Positions 1 to 6,623 of a stretch of DNA of 12,258 nt are shown here, in pieces. The position numbers and the translations under genes were made by a program. The notes below the pieces were generated by a model, which was not told the DNA's origin, searched no databases, and saw only the letters and a list, made by a program, of their open reading frames with translations. Numbering within the stretch: the stretch's first letter is position 1; every line of letters starts with the position of its first letter. The stretch comes from Rhodoblastus sp964425315 (lineage in GTDB: Bacteria > Pseudomonadota > Alphaproteobacteria > Rhizobiales > Beijerinckiaceae), in NCBI GenBank assembly GCA_964425315.1, contig CAYRNB010000087.1, forward strand, positions 1-12,258. Direction: 5' to 3'.

Positions 1-78
1 TCCGCCGACAGCGGCCGAATGCCGCCAGCGCCAGAAATCAGGTTCATCTTCGACGGCGTTTCGGCGATAATCGACCGA

Positions 79-690
79 ATGAAAGACCCTCGCCTGTTCG
101 CGCCGGCCGCCGCCCGCAATCGCGGTCCGATCCTCGACGTCCTGCGCGCTGTCTTGCCGGCGGAGGGACTGGTGCTCGAGATTGCCAGCGGGTCGGGCGA
201 GCACGTCATCCATTTTGCGACCTTCCTGCCGACGCTGACCTTCCTCCCCTCGGATCCGGACGCTGAAGCCCGCAGCAGCATCGCCGCATGGATTGCGGCC
301 GCCGGCGCGCCGAACGTGCTTGCGCCGCTTCCGCTCGACGCGGCGGCGCCGCCCTGGCCCGTCGTCAGGTCGGATGCGATTGTCTGCATCAACATGGTCC
401 ATATTTCGCCCTGGGCTGCGACCGTCGGCTTGTTCGCCGGCGCGCGGGCGATTCTGCCCGCGGGCGCCCCGCTCTTTCTCTACGGCCCATACAAGCGGAA
501 TGGCGCGCATACGGCGCCGAGCAACGCCGCCTTCGACGAGAGCCTTCGCTCGTGGAACGCCAACTGGGGCGTGCGCGACCTGGAAGCCGTCGCCGCTGTG
601 GGCGCCGAAGAAGGCTTCGGCGAACCTGAAGTCGTTGAAATGCCCGCCAACAATCTCAGCTTGATTTTCCGTCGCCGTCCGGCGGCGTAG
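79..690 (+). CDS. DUF938 / UPF0585 family SAM-dependent methyltransferase-like protein
   Basis: A 203-aa protein of the DUF938 (UPF0585) family, whose human relative is METTL26; the substrate is unknown. The start at 79 is chosen because family members begin with a short D-P-R-x-(F/Y)-x-P-A-A-x-R-N-R stretch, seen here at residues 3-15. An in-frame ATG at 19 would add 20 unconserved residues, and neither start has a good Shine-Dalgarno sequence. Residues 32-42 (VLEIASGSGEH) form the glycine-rich SAM-binding motif I. Further family-like segments are NMVHISPW (about residue 110) and LYGPYKRNG near residue 135, plus a C-terminal NNLSLIFRRR. The length is normal for the family and there is no signal peptide, so it should be cytosolic. 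It is convergent with the efflux operon and has no visible functional link to it. The family call is secure; activity is inferred from the fold only. Confidence 0.85.
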   Translation: MKDPRLFAPAAARNRGPILDVLRAVLPAEGLVLEIASGSGEHVIHFATFLPTLTFLPSDPDAEARSSIAAWIAAAGAPNVLAPLPLDAAAPPWPVVRSDAIVCINMVHISPWAATVGLFAGARAILPAGAPLFLYGPYKRNGAHTAPSNAAFDESLRSWNANWGVRDLEAVAAVGAEEGFGEPEVVEMPANNLSLIFRRRPAA

Positions 691-727
691 CGAATGCGGC
701 TTGCCCCGAAGGCGGCGATTATATGGG

Positions 728-759
728 GCGCGAGCGAAGGGCGGCGATGGCGCTCGCGC
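728..759. terminator. Possible bidirectional hairpin between convergent genes
   Basis: The 86-bp gap between the DUF938 gene and the convergent emrB-like gene contains a perfect 9-bp inverted repeat, GCGCGAGCG (728-736) and CGCTCGCGC (751-759), with a 14-nt loop. The position suits a shared terminator, but neither side has a T-run, so intrinsic termination is unproven. Confidence 0.3.
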
Positions 760-776
760 GCTCTCGATTCCCGCCC

Positions 777-2324
777 TCACTGCGCCGCCTGCGACTCGGC
801 CAGATCGCCCGGCCGCCGCATCAGCGCGACCAGCGCCGTCGCCGCCGCGAATAGCAGCGCCAGGCCGAGGAAAACATCGGCGATCGCCATGACTCCCGCC
901 TGGCGTCGCGCCACTTCCGCCAGCCGCGCCAGTGCGGCGAGATGGGCGTCCGGCGCGCCCGCGGCGGCGTAAAGCGCGGTGAGCTTGGCCAAAAAGGCCT
1001 CCGCCTGGGCATTGCTCCAACTCAAGCTCGCGTGCAGGCGCACGAGATGAAGGTCCATCCGCTTGTCGAGCGTGGTGTTGATCACCGCCAGTCCCACCGC
1101 GCCGCCGAGATTGCGGGTGACGTTGAAAAGGCCGGAAGCGTTCTTGAGCCGCGACCGCGGCAGGGTTCCAAGCGCCAGATTATTGATCGGCGCAATGCAG
1201 AACAGCAGCGAAAAACCGCGAAAGATCTGCGGAATCAGCAACTGGCCGAAATCCCAATCCTTGGTGAGGGAAGCGGGCAGATAAGCCCCATAGGCGAAGC
1301 CGAGAAAGCCAAGGCCGATCATCAGGCGCAGATCCATCTTGTCCAGCAGCCGGCCGACTATGGGCGCGGCGAGAAACTGGCAGAAGCCGGTGACGGCCAG
1401 CGTTTCGCCGATCTGCAGCGCCGAAAGACCGCGAATGCGGGCGAGATAGATCGGATAGACATAGGTCAGGCCGTAAAGCCCGACGCCGAGAACGAAATTG
1501 GCGAGCGAGCCGGTCCAGAAATTGCGGTCGCCGAAGGCGGTGAGATCAACGATCGGGTTTTCGGCGGCGAAAACGCGCCAGAAGAACACGCCGGCGCCGG
1601 CGCAGGATATGGCCGTGGCCCAGACAATGGTCGTGTCGTCGAACCAGTTCATGGTCGGCCCTTCCTCCAGGAGGTATTCGAGCGCGCCAAGAAAAAAAGC
1701 CATGGAGATCAGGCCCGTCCAATCGAAATTCTTCAGGAGATGCGGCTCGGGACTGTCGAAATCGACCAGGAGCCAGGTCGAAAGGGCGACGAAAATCCCG
1801 GGAACGACATTGATCAGGAACAGCCAGCGCCAGGAAAAGAGATCGGTCAGGTAGCCGCCGACCGTCGGGCCGATGGTCGGCGCCATGGTGGCGACCAGGC
1901 CGATGAGCGCGGCGACCATGCCGGTCTTGCTGCGCGGAAAAATCGAATAGGCCGAGGCGAAGACGATCGGGATCATCGCGCCGCCGATGAACCCCTGGAG
2001 AGCGCGCAAGACGATCATCTGGTCGATGTTGGTCGCGGTGGCGCAGAGCAGACTCATCAAAGTGAAGCCGCCGGCGGAAAGCGCGAAGACGACGCGGGTG
2101 GAAAAGGCGCGCGAGAGAAAGCCGGAAAGCGGGATCATCACCACTTCGGCGATGAGATAGGAAGTCTGCACCCAGGCGACGTCGTCGGGGCCGCACGAAA
2201 GGCCCGCCTGGATCGAGGCGAGCGAAGCCGAGACGATCTGGACGTCCAGTATCGCCATGAACATGCCGAAAACCATGCAGAGGAAAGCAAGGGTCCGGCG
2301 GGTGGACGGCGTCGGCTCGTTCAA
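777..2324 (-). CDS. emrB: DHA2-family MFS multidrug efflux transporter (EmrB/QacA type)
   Basis: A 515-aa inner-membrane drug:H+ antiporter of the 14-TM DHA2 family, expected to export hydrophobic toxic compounds with the adjacent membrane fusion protein. TM1 carries the typical LDVQIV motif with D27. Residues 67-80 resemble MFS motif A (GFLSRAFSTRVVF), and the antiporter motif C appears as PTIGPTVGG (149-157), followed by SWRWLFLINVVPG (164-176), a DHA2 hallmark. A hydrophilic, alanine-rich loop at about 430-475 precedes the last TM. Length is normal. The first codon is TTG, with GAGG (plus-strand 2330-2333) 5 nt upstream; this site touches the TGA of the upstream gene, so translation is probably coupled. 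The next ATG, at codon 17, would cut into TM1. The symbol reflects family resemblance; the substrate is unknown. Confidence 0.93.
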   Translation of the reverse strand: MNEPTPSTRRTLAFLCMVFGMFMAILDVQIVSASLASIQAGLSCGPDDVAWVQTSYLIAEVVMIPLSGFLSRAFSTRVVFALSAGGFTLMSLLCATATNIDQMIVLRALQGFIGGAMIPIVFASAYSIFPRSKTGMVAALIGLVATMAPTIGPTVGGYLTDLFSWRWLFLINVVPGIFVALSTWLLVDFDSPEPHLLKNFDWTGLISMAFFLGALEYLLEEGPTMNWFDDTTIVWATAISCAGAGVFFWRVFAAENPIVDLTAFGDRNFWTGSLANFVLGVGLYGLTYVYPIYLARIRGLSALQIGETLAVTGFCQFLAAPIVGRLLDKMDLRLMIGLGFLGFAYGAYLPASLTKDWDFGQLLIPQIFRGFSLLFCIAPINNLALGTLPRSRLKNASGLFNVTRNLGGAVGLAVINTTLDKRMDLHLVRLHASLSWSNAQAEAFLAKLTALYAAAGAPDAHLAALARLAEVARRQAGVMAIADVFLGLALLFAAATALVALMRRPGDLAESQAAQ

Positions 2325-2331
2325 CGCCGCC

Positions 2332-3603
2332 TCAATGTTTCGCGGCGTCGCGGCGCGTATCCACGTCGACCACCACCGACATGCCGGCGCGCAACAGACC
2401 GTTCGCCGCCTTTGGCAAGCGGATGCGCACGGGGAAACGCTGGGTGATCTTGGTGAAATTGCCGGTGGCGTTTTCCGGCGGCAGCAGCGAAAATTCCGCG
2501 CCGGACGCCGGGGCTATGCTCTGCACCACGCCCTCGAAAACTTTGCCGTCCAGGGCGTCGACGCTGACTTTCGCCTTCTCGCCGGGCGCGAGGCGGTCGA
2601 GTTGGGTTTCCTTGAAATTGGCCTCGACATAGGCGCCTTCGTCGGGGGCCAGCGCCATCAGCCTTTCACCGGGTTGGGCGAACTGGCCGGGTTCGACCGC
2701 GCGATTGCCCACGATTCCGTCGAAGGGCGCCCTGATTTCGGTAAAGCTCAAATTGCGTTCGGCCCGGGCCAGAGCGACATTCATGACGGCGCGCGCCCGC
2801 GTCGCCTCCTCGATCTGCGATTTCAGAACAATGAGATTGGCCTTGGCGCCGGCGAGAAGAGCTTGCGTCGCGGCCACGGAGGCGGCGGCTTTTTGACGGT
2901 CGGCGACGGATTGGTCGTAGCGCTGTTTCGAGGCGAAATCGGCGGCGGCAAGCGTTTTGATGCGGGCGAGATCGGCATTGGCGCGCGCCAATTCCGCCCG
3001 CGCCGCGTCGAGCTGCGCCTCGGCCCGGGTCACCGAGGTCTTCTGCGCCGCCATCTGCGCCTTGATGCGGGCGATGGTCGCGTCCTGCGCGCCGATCTTG
3101 CCGCGCGCCGCCGCCACCGCCAGCCGGTAGTCGCCGGGGTCGATCCGGACCAGAACCTGGCCGGCCTCTACGTGCTGATTTTCGACGACATCGACTTTTT
3201 CGACATAGCCGGAGATTTTCGGCGCGATAATCGCCATGTCCGTCCGCACATAAGCGTCGTCGGTCGAATAGATGAACCGGCCGACGGCGAGATAATGGGC
3301 CAGAGCCGCGCCGCCGCCGGCCAGAGCGGCGACGAGCGCCGCGCCAATCAGCCAGAATTTGGGCCGGGGAGCGATCCTGGCCTCCGCCGCGGCGGGATCG
3401 GCGGCTTTCGGCTCGTCGCGCGGCGGAGCAAGGCGCGCGGCGATTTCCTCGGCGATTTCGTGCGGCGCGGGCCGCGGCCTGACTCGCGCCAACCTGTCGG
3501 AATGCGACGAAATCGCCTCGTTTTCATGCGGCGACGCCAGATCCGGATCAAAAAATTTCGCGCGCAATTTGCGCTCGTGGGGACGGCCGGCCATGTCCTC
3601 CAT
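2332..3603 (-). CDS. emrA: HlyD-family membrane fusion protein (EmrA type)
   Basis: A 423-aa periplasmic adaptor that joins the MFS pump to an outer-membrane channel. It has an unusually long charged, proline-rich cytoplasmic N-terminus (about 1-80) and one TM helix (about 83-105). The TDDAYV motif (114-119) marks the start of the mature fold. Next come the first lipoyl half (127-150, SGYVEKVDVVENQ), an alanine-rich coiled-coil hairpin (about 155-285), and the second lipoyl half (RAPFDGIVGNRAVEPGQ, 301-317). A beta-barrel region follows, with the EmrA-typical NFTKITQRFPVRI (392-404). The ATG at 3603 has AGGAGG (3608-3613) at 4 nt; an in-frame ATG at 3594 is an alternative start. It is the first gene of the operon; emrB follows 7 bp after its stop. 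No outer-membrane factor gene is present in the window, so a TolC-like partner must be encoded elsewhere. Confidence 0.93.
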   Translation of the reverse strand: MEDMAGRPHERKLRAKFFDPDLASPHENEAISSHSDRLARVRPRPAPHEIAEEIAARLAPPRDEPKAADPAAAEARIAPRPKFWLIGAALVAALAGGGAALAHYLAVGRFIYSTDDAYVRTDMAIIAPKISGYVEKVDVVENQHVEAGQVLVRIDPGDYRLAVAAARGKIGAQDATIARIKAQMAAQKTSVTRAEAQLDAARAELARANADLARIKTLAAADFASKQRYDQSVADRQKAAASVAATQALLAGAKANLIVLKSQIEEATRARAVMNVALARAERNLSFTEIRAPFDGIVGNRAVEPGQFAQPGERLMALAPDEGAYVEANFKETQLDRLAPGEKAKVSVDALDGKVFEGVVQSIAPASGAEFSLLPPENATGNFTKITQRFPVRIRLPKAANGLLRAGMSVVVDVDTRRDAAKH

Positions 3604-3797
3604 ATAACCTCCTGAAAATCGCCTGCGCCCTGCGCCGAGCGCCGCCTTTACGCGCTGTTCCCAAGGCGACCGCGCTTCGGAACCGAAGGCCGCGCGCTGG
3701 CGGCGAAGAGCCTGAAATCAAATTTCTGGAATGACGAAATTGCCATTGGCGGGAGAAAAGCCATCGCGATGATGCGCGGCAAAGATGAATAATTCGC

Positions 3798-3826
3798 ATA
3801 TTTTTCATACCGAACCGTTCGGTCAA
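3798..3826 (-). promoter_or_regulatory. Putative sigma70-type promoter for the efflux operon
   Basis: On the minus strand, TTGACC (plus-strand 3821-3826) matches the -35 consensus at 5 of 6 bases. It is followed after 17 nt by AAATAT (3798-3803), a weak -10 (3 of 6). The spacer is almost filled by the 15-bp palindrome, an arrangement typical of steric repression by a TetR-family protein. The weak -10 makes the exact start uncertain. Confidence 0.35.
3809..3823. promoter_or_regulatory. Candidate TetR-family operator, perfect 15-bp inverted repeat
   Basis: ACCGAAC-C-GTTCGGT has two perfect 7-bp arms around one central base. It lies between the divergent efflux and TetR genes and overlaps the -35/spacer of the putative efflux promoter. 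TetR/AcrR repressors commonly bind such palindromes between their own gene and the pump gene. Binding by the adjacent regulator is inferred from position and symmetry. Confidence 0.65.
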
Positions 3827-3851
3827 TGATGGCCGCGGGAGCGCCGTGCCG

Positions 3852-3876
3852 GGAACTATTAAAAGAGGCGCGCGTC
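3852..3876 (+). promoter_or_regulatory. Possible degenerate EcfG-type promoter upstream of the TetR gene
   Basis: GGAAC (3852-3856) is followed after exactly 16 nt by CGTC (3873-3876), close to the EcfG consensus GGAAC-N16/17-CGTT with one mismatch in the -10. It points to the TetR gene, about 140 bp upstream of its ATG. The -10 mismatch and the modest information content of the motif keep confidence low. Confidence 0.3.
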
Positions 3877-4017
3877 TTTGCTGGAAACGGGCGCAAAATC
3901 ATACATATGTGCTAAATCAAGGAGTCGTCGCCGGGCTGTGCTATTTCGGCCGAAGCGGTTCAGGGTCGGACCCCGACTCGCCGCCGTCGCCGCAAAAAAT
4001 AATAAAGGGGACAAACC

Positions 4018-4704
4018 ATGGCGGTCAAAGGCGGGGAGAAGGGCGCGAATGCGAGCGAAGGCGCGCGCGCCAAGCCGACGCGGCGGGGCGGACGGAAAAA
4101 GCCTGCCGGCGATGACAAGGTCCGTCAGATCATCGACGGCGCGCGCGCCGTTTTCCAGGCCGACGGCTTCGACGGCGCCAGCGTGAACGACATAGCCGCC
4201 GCCGCGGGCGTCTCCAAAGGCACGCTTTACGTCTATTTCCCTTCGAAGGTCGCCCTGTTCGAGGCCCTGATCCGCCATGACCGCGGCCAGCAGGCGGAAC
4301 AATTGTTCCGCTTCGACGCGCGCGACGACGGCGATGTCGAGAAAGTGCTGTCCCGGATCGGCGTCGGGCTGATGCGCCAGATGTGCGCGGCCGAAACCCT
4401 CGCCCATATGCGCATGGTGATCGGCGCGGTGACTAAATATCCGCAGATCGGCAAGGCTTTTTACGAGGCGGGACCGAAAGCCGGGCAGACGCGGCTGGGC
4501 GCTTACCTGGCGCGCGAGGTCGAAGCGGGGCGGCTCGCCGCCATGGACGCGGAACTCGCCGCCGACCAGTTCATCCAGCTCTGCCAGGCCGGCTATTACA
4601 AAGCGGCGCTGTTCTGCGTCGCCAGGCCCGGCGATGACAAGGCCCTGCGGCGCGCCGTCGCCGCCGCCGTCGCCGCTTTTCTGCGGATCTACCGGCCAGC
4701 TTAA
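4018..4704 (+). CDS. TetR/AcrR-family transcriptional regulator
   Basis: A 228-aa DNA-binding regulator, probably the repressor of the divergent efflux operon and possibly of itself. A basic, disordered N-terminal extension (1-33) precedes the TetR_N helix-turn-helix domain (about 35-82): IIDGARAVFQADGF, then the recognition region VNDIAAAAGVSKGTLYVYFPSK, an almost canonical TetR signature. The C-terminal ligand/dimer domain (about 90-226) has RMVIGAVTKYPQIGKAFYE, resembling the AefR-like C-terminal type common on pump regulators. The start is ATG with AGGGGA at 6 nt. The operator candidate at 3809-3823 lies about 200 bp upstream. The inducer cannot be read from the sequence. The gene converges on phyR with only 19 bp between the stops. 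Confidence 0.93.
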   Translation: MAVKGGEKGANASEGARAKPTRRGGRKKPAGDDKVRQIIDGARAVFQADGFDGASVNDIAAAAGVSKGTLYVYFPSKVALFEALIRHDRGQQAEQLFRFDARDDGDVEKVLSRIGVGLMRQMCAAETLAHMRMVIGAVTKYPQIGKAFYEAGPKAGQTRLGAYLAREVEAGRLAAMDAELAADQFIQLCQAGYYKAALFCVARPGDDKALRRAVAAAVAAFLRIYRPA

Positions 4705-4723
4705 GGAACGAGCGACATAAAGC

Positions 4724-5527
4724 TCAGGCGGAGCGCCGCTCCGCCGGCCGCGCCCGTTCATTGAAAAACAGGGCCTGGCTGACGATGGCCTTGACCGTCT
4801 CGGCGCGGAAGGGCTTTGAAATCAGGAACGTCGGCTCCGGCCGCCGGCCGGTCAGCAGGCTTTCCGGAAAAGCGGTGATGAAAATCACCGGCACGCCGAA
4901 ACTTTCGAGAATCTCGTTCACCGCGTCGAGGCCGGAACTGCCGTCGGCGAGGCGGATGTCGGCGAGCACGAGGCCGGGACGGGTCGCGCGCGCGAGGGCG
5001 ACCGCCTCGGAACGGGTGCGGGCGAGACCGACCACCTCATGCCCCAGCCCCTCGACGAGGTTTTCGAGATCCATGGCGATCAGCGGCTCGTCCTCGATGA
5101 TCGCCACCCGGGACGCGACCTGTGCGCCGATCTCGCGGCCGGCCGCATCGACAAGGCGGCCGAATTCTTCCTCGCCGACGCCAAGGATATGGGCCGCCTG
5201 CGCGCGGTCGAACCCCTCGACCGCCGTCAGCAGAAAGGCCTGGCGGGGAACGGGGGTGATCGCCTCCAGCCGGCGGTCGGGCGTCAGGGCGGGCGATTCT
5301 TTCTCCTCCCGCGCGCGGTTGAGGGGCGCCGCGTTCCAGATGCGCGAAAACAGACGATAGCTTTCCACGCGCGGATCGGCGTCGAGGCTAAAAGACTGGG
5401 GATCGGCCAAAAGGGTTTCCAGCAAAGCGGCGACATAGGCGTCGCCGCTCACCTGCGAACCCGAAAGAGCGCGGGCGTAGCGGCGGAGCAGCGGGATCTG
5501 CGGAGCGATCAGGCTGGAAAGGGACAT
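4724..5527 (-). CDS. phyR: PhyR, general stress response regulator (anti-anti-sigma factor)
   Basis: A 267-aa cytosolic response regulator at the head of the alphaproteobacterial general stress response. Residues 1-130 are an EcfG-like sigma domain without DNA-binding function (sigma2-like start SLIAPQIPLLRRYARALSG; sigma4-like part around RQAFLLTAVEGFDRAQAAHILG). Residues 140-258 are the receiver: acidic pair E145/D146 in IIEDEP, phosphoacceptor D190 in LADIRLADG, T218 in FITAFPE, and K238 in SKPF. All key residues are present. In the known mechanism, phosphorylation exposes the sigma-like domain, which then sequesters NepR. The ATG at 5527 is preferred: GAGG (5533-5536) lies 5 nt upstream, and the protein then begins as PhyR proteins usually do. 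An upstream in-frame TTG at 5560 would add 11 residues. The gene is divergent from nepR-ecfG, the usual arrangement. No cognate PhyK-type histidine kinase lies in the window. Confidence 0.96.
   Translation of the reverse strand: MSLSSLIAPQIPLLRRYARALSGSQVSGDAYVAALLETLLADPQSFSLDADPRVESYRLFSRIWNAAPLNRAREEKESPALTPDRRLEAITPVPRQAFLLTAVEGFDRAQAAHILGVGEEEFGRLVDAAGREIGAQVASRVAIIEDEPLIAMDLENLVEGLGHEVVGLARTRSEAVALARATRPGLVLADIRLADGSSGLDAVNEILESFGVPVIFITAFPESLLTGRRPEPTFLISKPFRAETVKAIVSQALFFNERARPAERRSA
4727..4745 (-). terminator. Hairpin at the phyR stop codon
   Basis: GGCGGAGC (4727-4734) and GCTCCGCC (4738-4745) form a perfect 8-bp stem with a 3-nt loop over the last phyR codons, ending next to its TGA. 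It lies in the 19-bp-spaced convergent junction with the TetR gene. On the phyR transcript it is followed only by GAGCTTTATG, a poor U-tract, so it may be a weak terminator or merely an mRNA 3' stabilising structure. Confidence 0.35.
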
Positions 5528-5764
5528 GGACGCCTCGACCTCGCAACAGGCCGCGAACAATCACGGCCTTTGCTGTATAATAGCGCTTTCATTCGAGCCA
5601 TTGTAGGGCGCAGGGAACAAAAATTCGCGAGCGACGTTTCGGCACGGAATTGGCGCGGCCCCGACGCCGAAGTTTCCGTCCTCGGGGAAATTAGCGCAAA
5701 AAGGTAATGCGGATTGCCAAACGATAGCCAACCAACCATATCACGGGATGAAGGTCTGACTTGC
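5528..5764. promoter_or_regulatory. Divergent control region between phyR and nepR-ecfG
   Basis: This 237-bp non-coding stretch contains the EcfG-type promoter for nepR-ecfG (5614-5638). In the phyR direction a minus-strand TATTAT (plus-strand 5577-5582) could be a -10 about 50 bp before the phyR ATG, but no good -35 lies 16-18 nt upstream of it. No minus-strand GGAAC occurs here, so phyR does not seem to have its own EcfG promoter. Downstream of the nepR promoter is a leader of about 120 nt. Confidence 0.65.
5614..5638 (+). promoter_or_regulatory. EcfG-dependent general stress promoter for nepR-ecfG
   Basis: GGAAC (5614-5618), a 16-nt spacer and CGTT (5635-5638) match the published consensus for EcfG promoters (GGAAC-N16/17-CGTT) without mismatch. 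It points at nepR and implies that EcfG drives its own operon, as known in other Alphaproteobacteria. Transcription would begin near 5645. Confidence 0.8.
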
Positions 5765-5974
5765 ATGGGCGGCGGCAAGGACAAGAAACCCACCGAACCG
5801 TCGCTTGAGCCGCTCCTTCAGGCGCATATCGGCAAGAAATTAAAGGAAATGTATTCCGCCATGGCGCGTGAGCCCGTGCCCGAAAGGTTCAAAATTCTGC
5901 TCGACCGGCTGGAAGCCGGCGAGCGGCCGGCGCCCGCCGCCGAGACGGCGGACGACGAGGCCGGCGGAACATGA
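5765..5974 (+). CDS. nepR: NepR, anti-sigma factor of the general stress response
   Basis: A 69-aa cytosolic anti-sigma factor that holds EcfG inactive until phosphorylated PhyR displaces it. The two-helix core is clear: helix 1 around LQAHIGKKLKEMYSAMA (18-34), the linker EPVPERF (36-42) that is a family signature, and helix 2 KILLDRLEAG (43-52). The ends are polar and acidic, as expected for disordered tails. The ATG at 5765 (GAAGG at 10 nt) gives a normal family length. An in-frame TTG at 5714, with AAGG 9 nt upstream, would give 86 aa and cannot be excluded. The stop overlaps the ecfG start as ATGA, so the two proteins are probably made in coupled amounts. Confidence 0.93.
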   Translation: MGGGKDKKPTEPSLEPLLQAHIGKKLKEMYSAMAREPVPERFKILLDRLEAGERPAPAAETADDEAGGT

Positions 5975-6534
5975 AGCAGAAGACCGGGTCCGGTCTCAAA
6001 GACCGGCTGCTGGCGGAAATTCCATCGTTGCGCGCCTTCGCCCTTTCGCTTTCGGGCAATGGCGACCGCGCCGACGACTTGGTGCAGGACACATTGATGA
6101 AGGCCTGGGCCAACGCCGCCTCCTTCACCGAAGGCACCAATATGCGCGCATGGCTCTTCACCATCATGCGCAACACGTTCTTCAGCCAGTACCGCAAATC
6201 CCGCCGTGAGGTGCAGGACGTCGAGGGCGAGGCGGCCGCGCGTCTGGTGGCCATGCCCGACCAATTGGCGCATCTCGACTTCGCCGATTTCAAAGCCACA
6301 CTCGCCCGCCTGCCGGCCGATCAGCGCGAGGCCCTGACCCTTATCGGCGCCTCCGGCTTTTCCTATGAGGAGGCGGCGGAAATCTGCGGCTGCGCCGTCG
6401 GCACCATCAAGAGCCGCGTCAACCGCGCCCGCCGCCGGCTGATGGAAATGCTGTCACTGCGTTCGGCGGAGGAATTCAGCCCCGATCCAGTCCCGCCGCC
6501 GCCGGTGTCGACGTCCTCGCGCGGCGGTGAATGA
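5971..6534 (+). CDS. ecfG: EcfG, ECF-type sigma factor of the general stress response
   Basis: A 187-aa ECF sigma factor (ECF15/EcfG group) that directs RNA polymerase to GGAAC/CGTT promoters. Region sigma2 spans about 12-78 and contains DDLVQDTLMKAW (35-46) and the WLFTIMRNTFFSQYRK helix of region 2.4. Region sigma4 spans about 105-160, with LPADQREAL and the helix-turn-helix SYEEAAEICGCAVGTIKSRVNRARRRL. The C-terminus (170-187) is a proline/serine-rich tail. The start overlaps the nepR stop by 4 bp, with GGCGG just upstream. Identity is supported by both sequence and the PhyR/NepR neighbourhood. Confidence 0.96.
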   Translation: MKQKTGSGLKDRLLAEIPSLRAFALSLSGNGDRADDLVQDTLMKAWANAASFTEGTNMRAWLFTIMRNTFFSQYRKSRREVQDVEGEAAARLVAMPDQLAHLDFADFKATLARLPADQREALTLIGASGFSYEEAAEICGCAVGTIKSRVNRARRRLMEMLSLRSAEEFSPDPVPPPPVSTSSRGGE

Positions 6535-6623
6535 CGCCTGCGTAGTCGCCCGCCTTGCCGGCGCCGCGCGACGGGAGAATAATGCAGCGCCGACGCTCGC
6601 GCCTTTCGGGGGAGGACGCGCAA

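Larger units (their letters stand above)
3604..4017. promoter_or_regulatory. Divergent control region between efflux operon and TetR gene
   Basis: This 414-bp stretch has no convincing gene. It holds, from left to right: the AGGAGG ribosome-binding site of the emrA-like gene (3608-3613), an inverted repeat CTTCGG-AA-CCGAAG (3675-3688), the main candidate operator (3809-3823) with an overlapping minus-strand promoter, a degenerate EcfG-like promoter pointing to the TetR gene (3852-3876), and the TetR gene's AGGGGA ribosome-binding site (4006-4011, 6 nt from ATG). The local A+T content rises at about 3715-3830, as expected for a promoter zone. The efflux mRNA would have a leader of about 190 nt. 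Confidence 0.7.

Noticed and set aside
942..2447. 501-aa open frame on the plus strand opposite the emrB-like gene
   Set aside because: Low-complexity, charge-rich translation with no family features, antisense to a clear transporter; such frames arise from GC-rich codon bias.
2257..3615. 452-aa plus-strand open frame opposite the HlyD-like gene
   Set aside because: Shadow of the fusion-protein gene; no recognisable motif and no ribosome-binding site.
3548..3902. Short minus-strand open frames in the divergent region
   Set aside because: They overlap the efflux promoter, operator and leader, have no family resemblance, and the A+T-rich part looks regulatory.
3945..3954. TTCGGCCGAA palindrome upstream of the TetR gene, and ACATATGT at 3903-3910
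   Set aside because: Short palindromes with no extension or partner site; considered as extra operators but unsupported.
5707..5727. Seven-codon mini-ORF (ATG to TAG) in the nepR leader
   Set aside because: AAGG is only 2 nt from the ATG, too close for efficient initiation; too short to support without conservation data.
6517..6571. 10-bp inverted repeat arms (6517-6526 and 6562-6571) around the ecfG stop, considered as a terminator
   Set aside because: The loop is 35 nt, the left arm lies inside ecfG, and no T-run follows; expected by chance in such GC-rich sequence.
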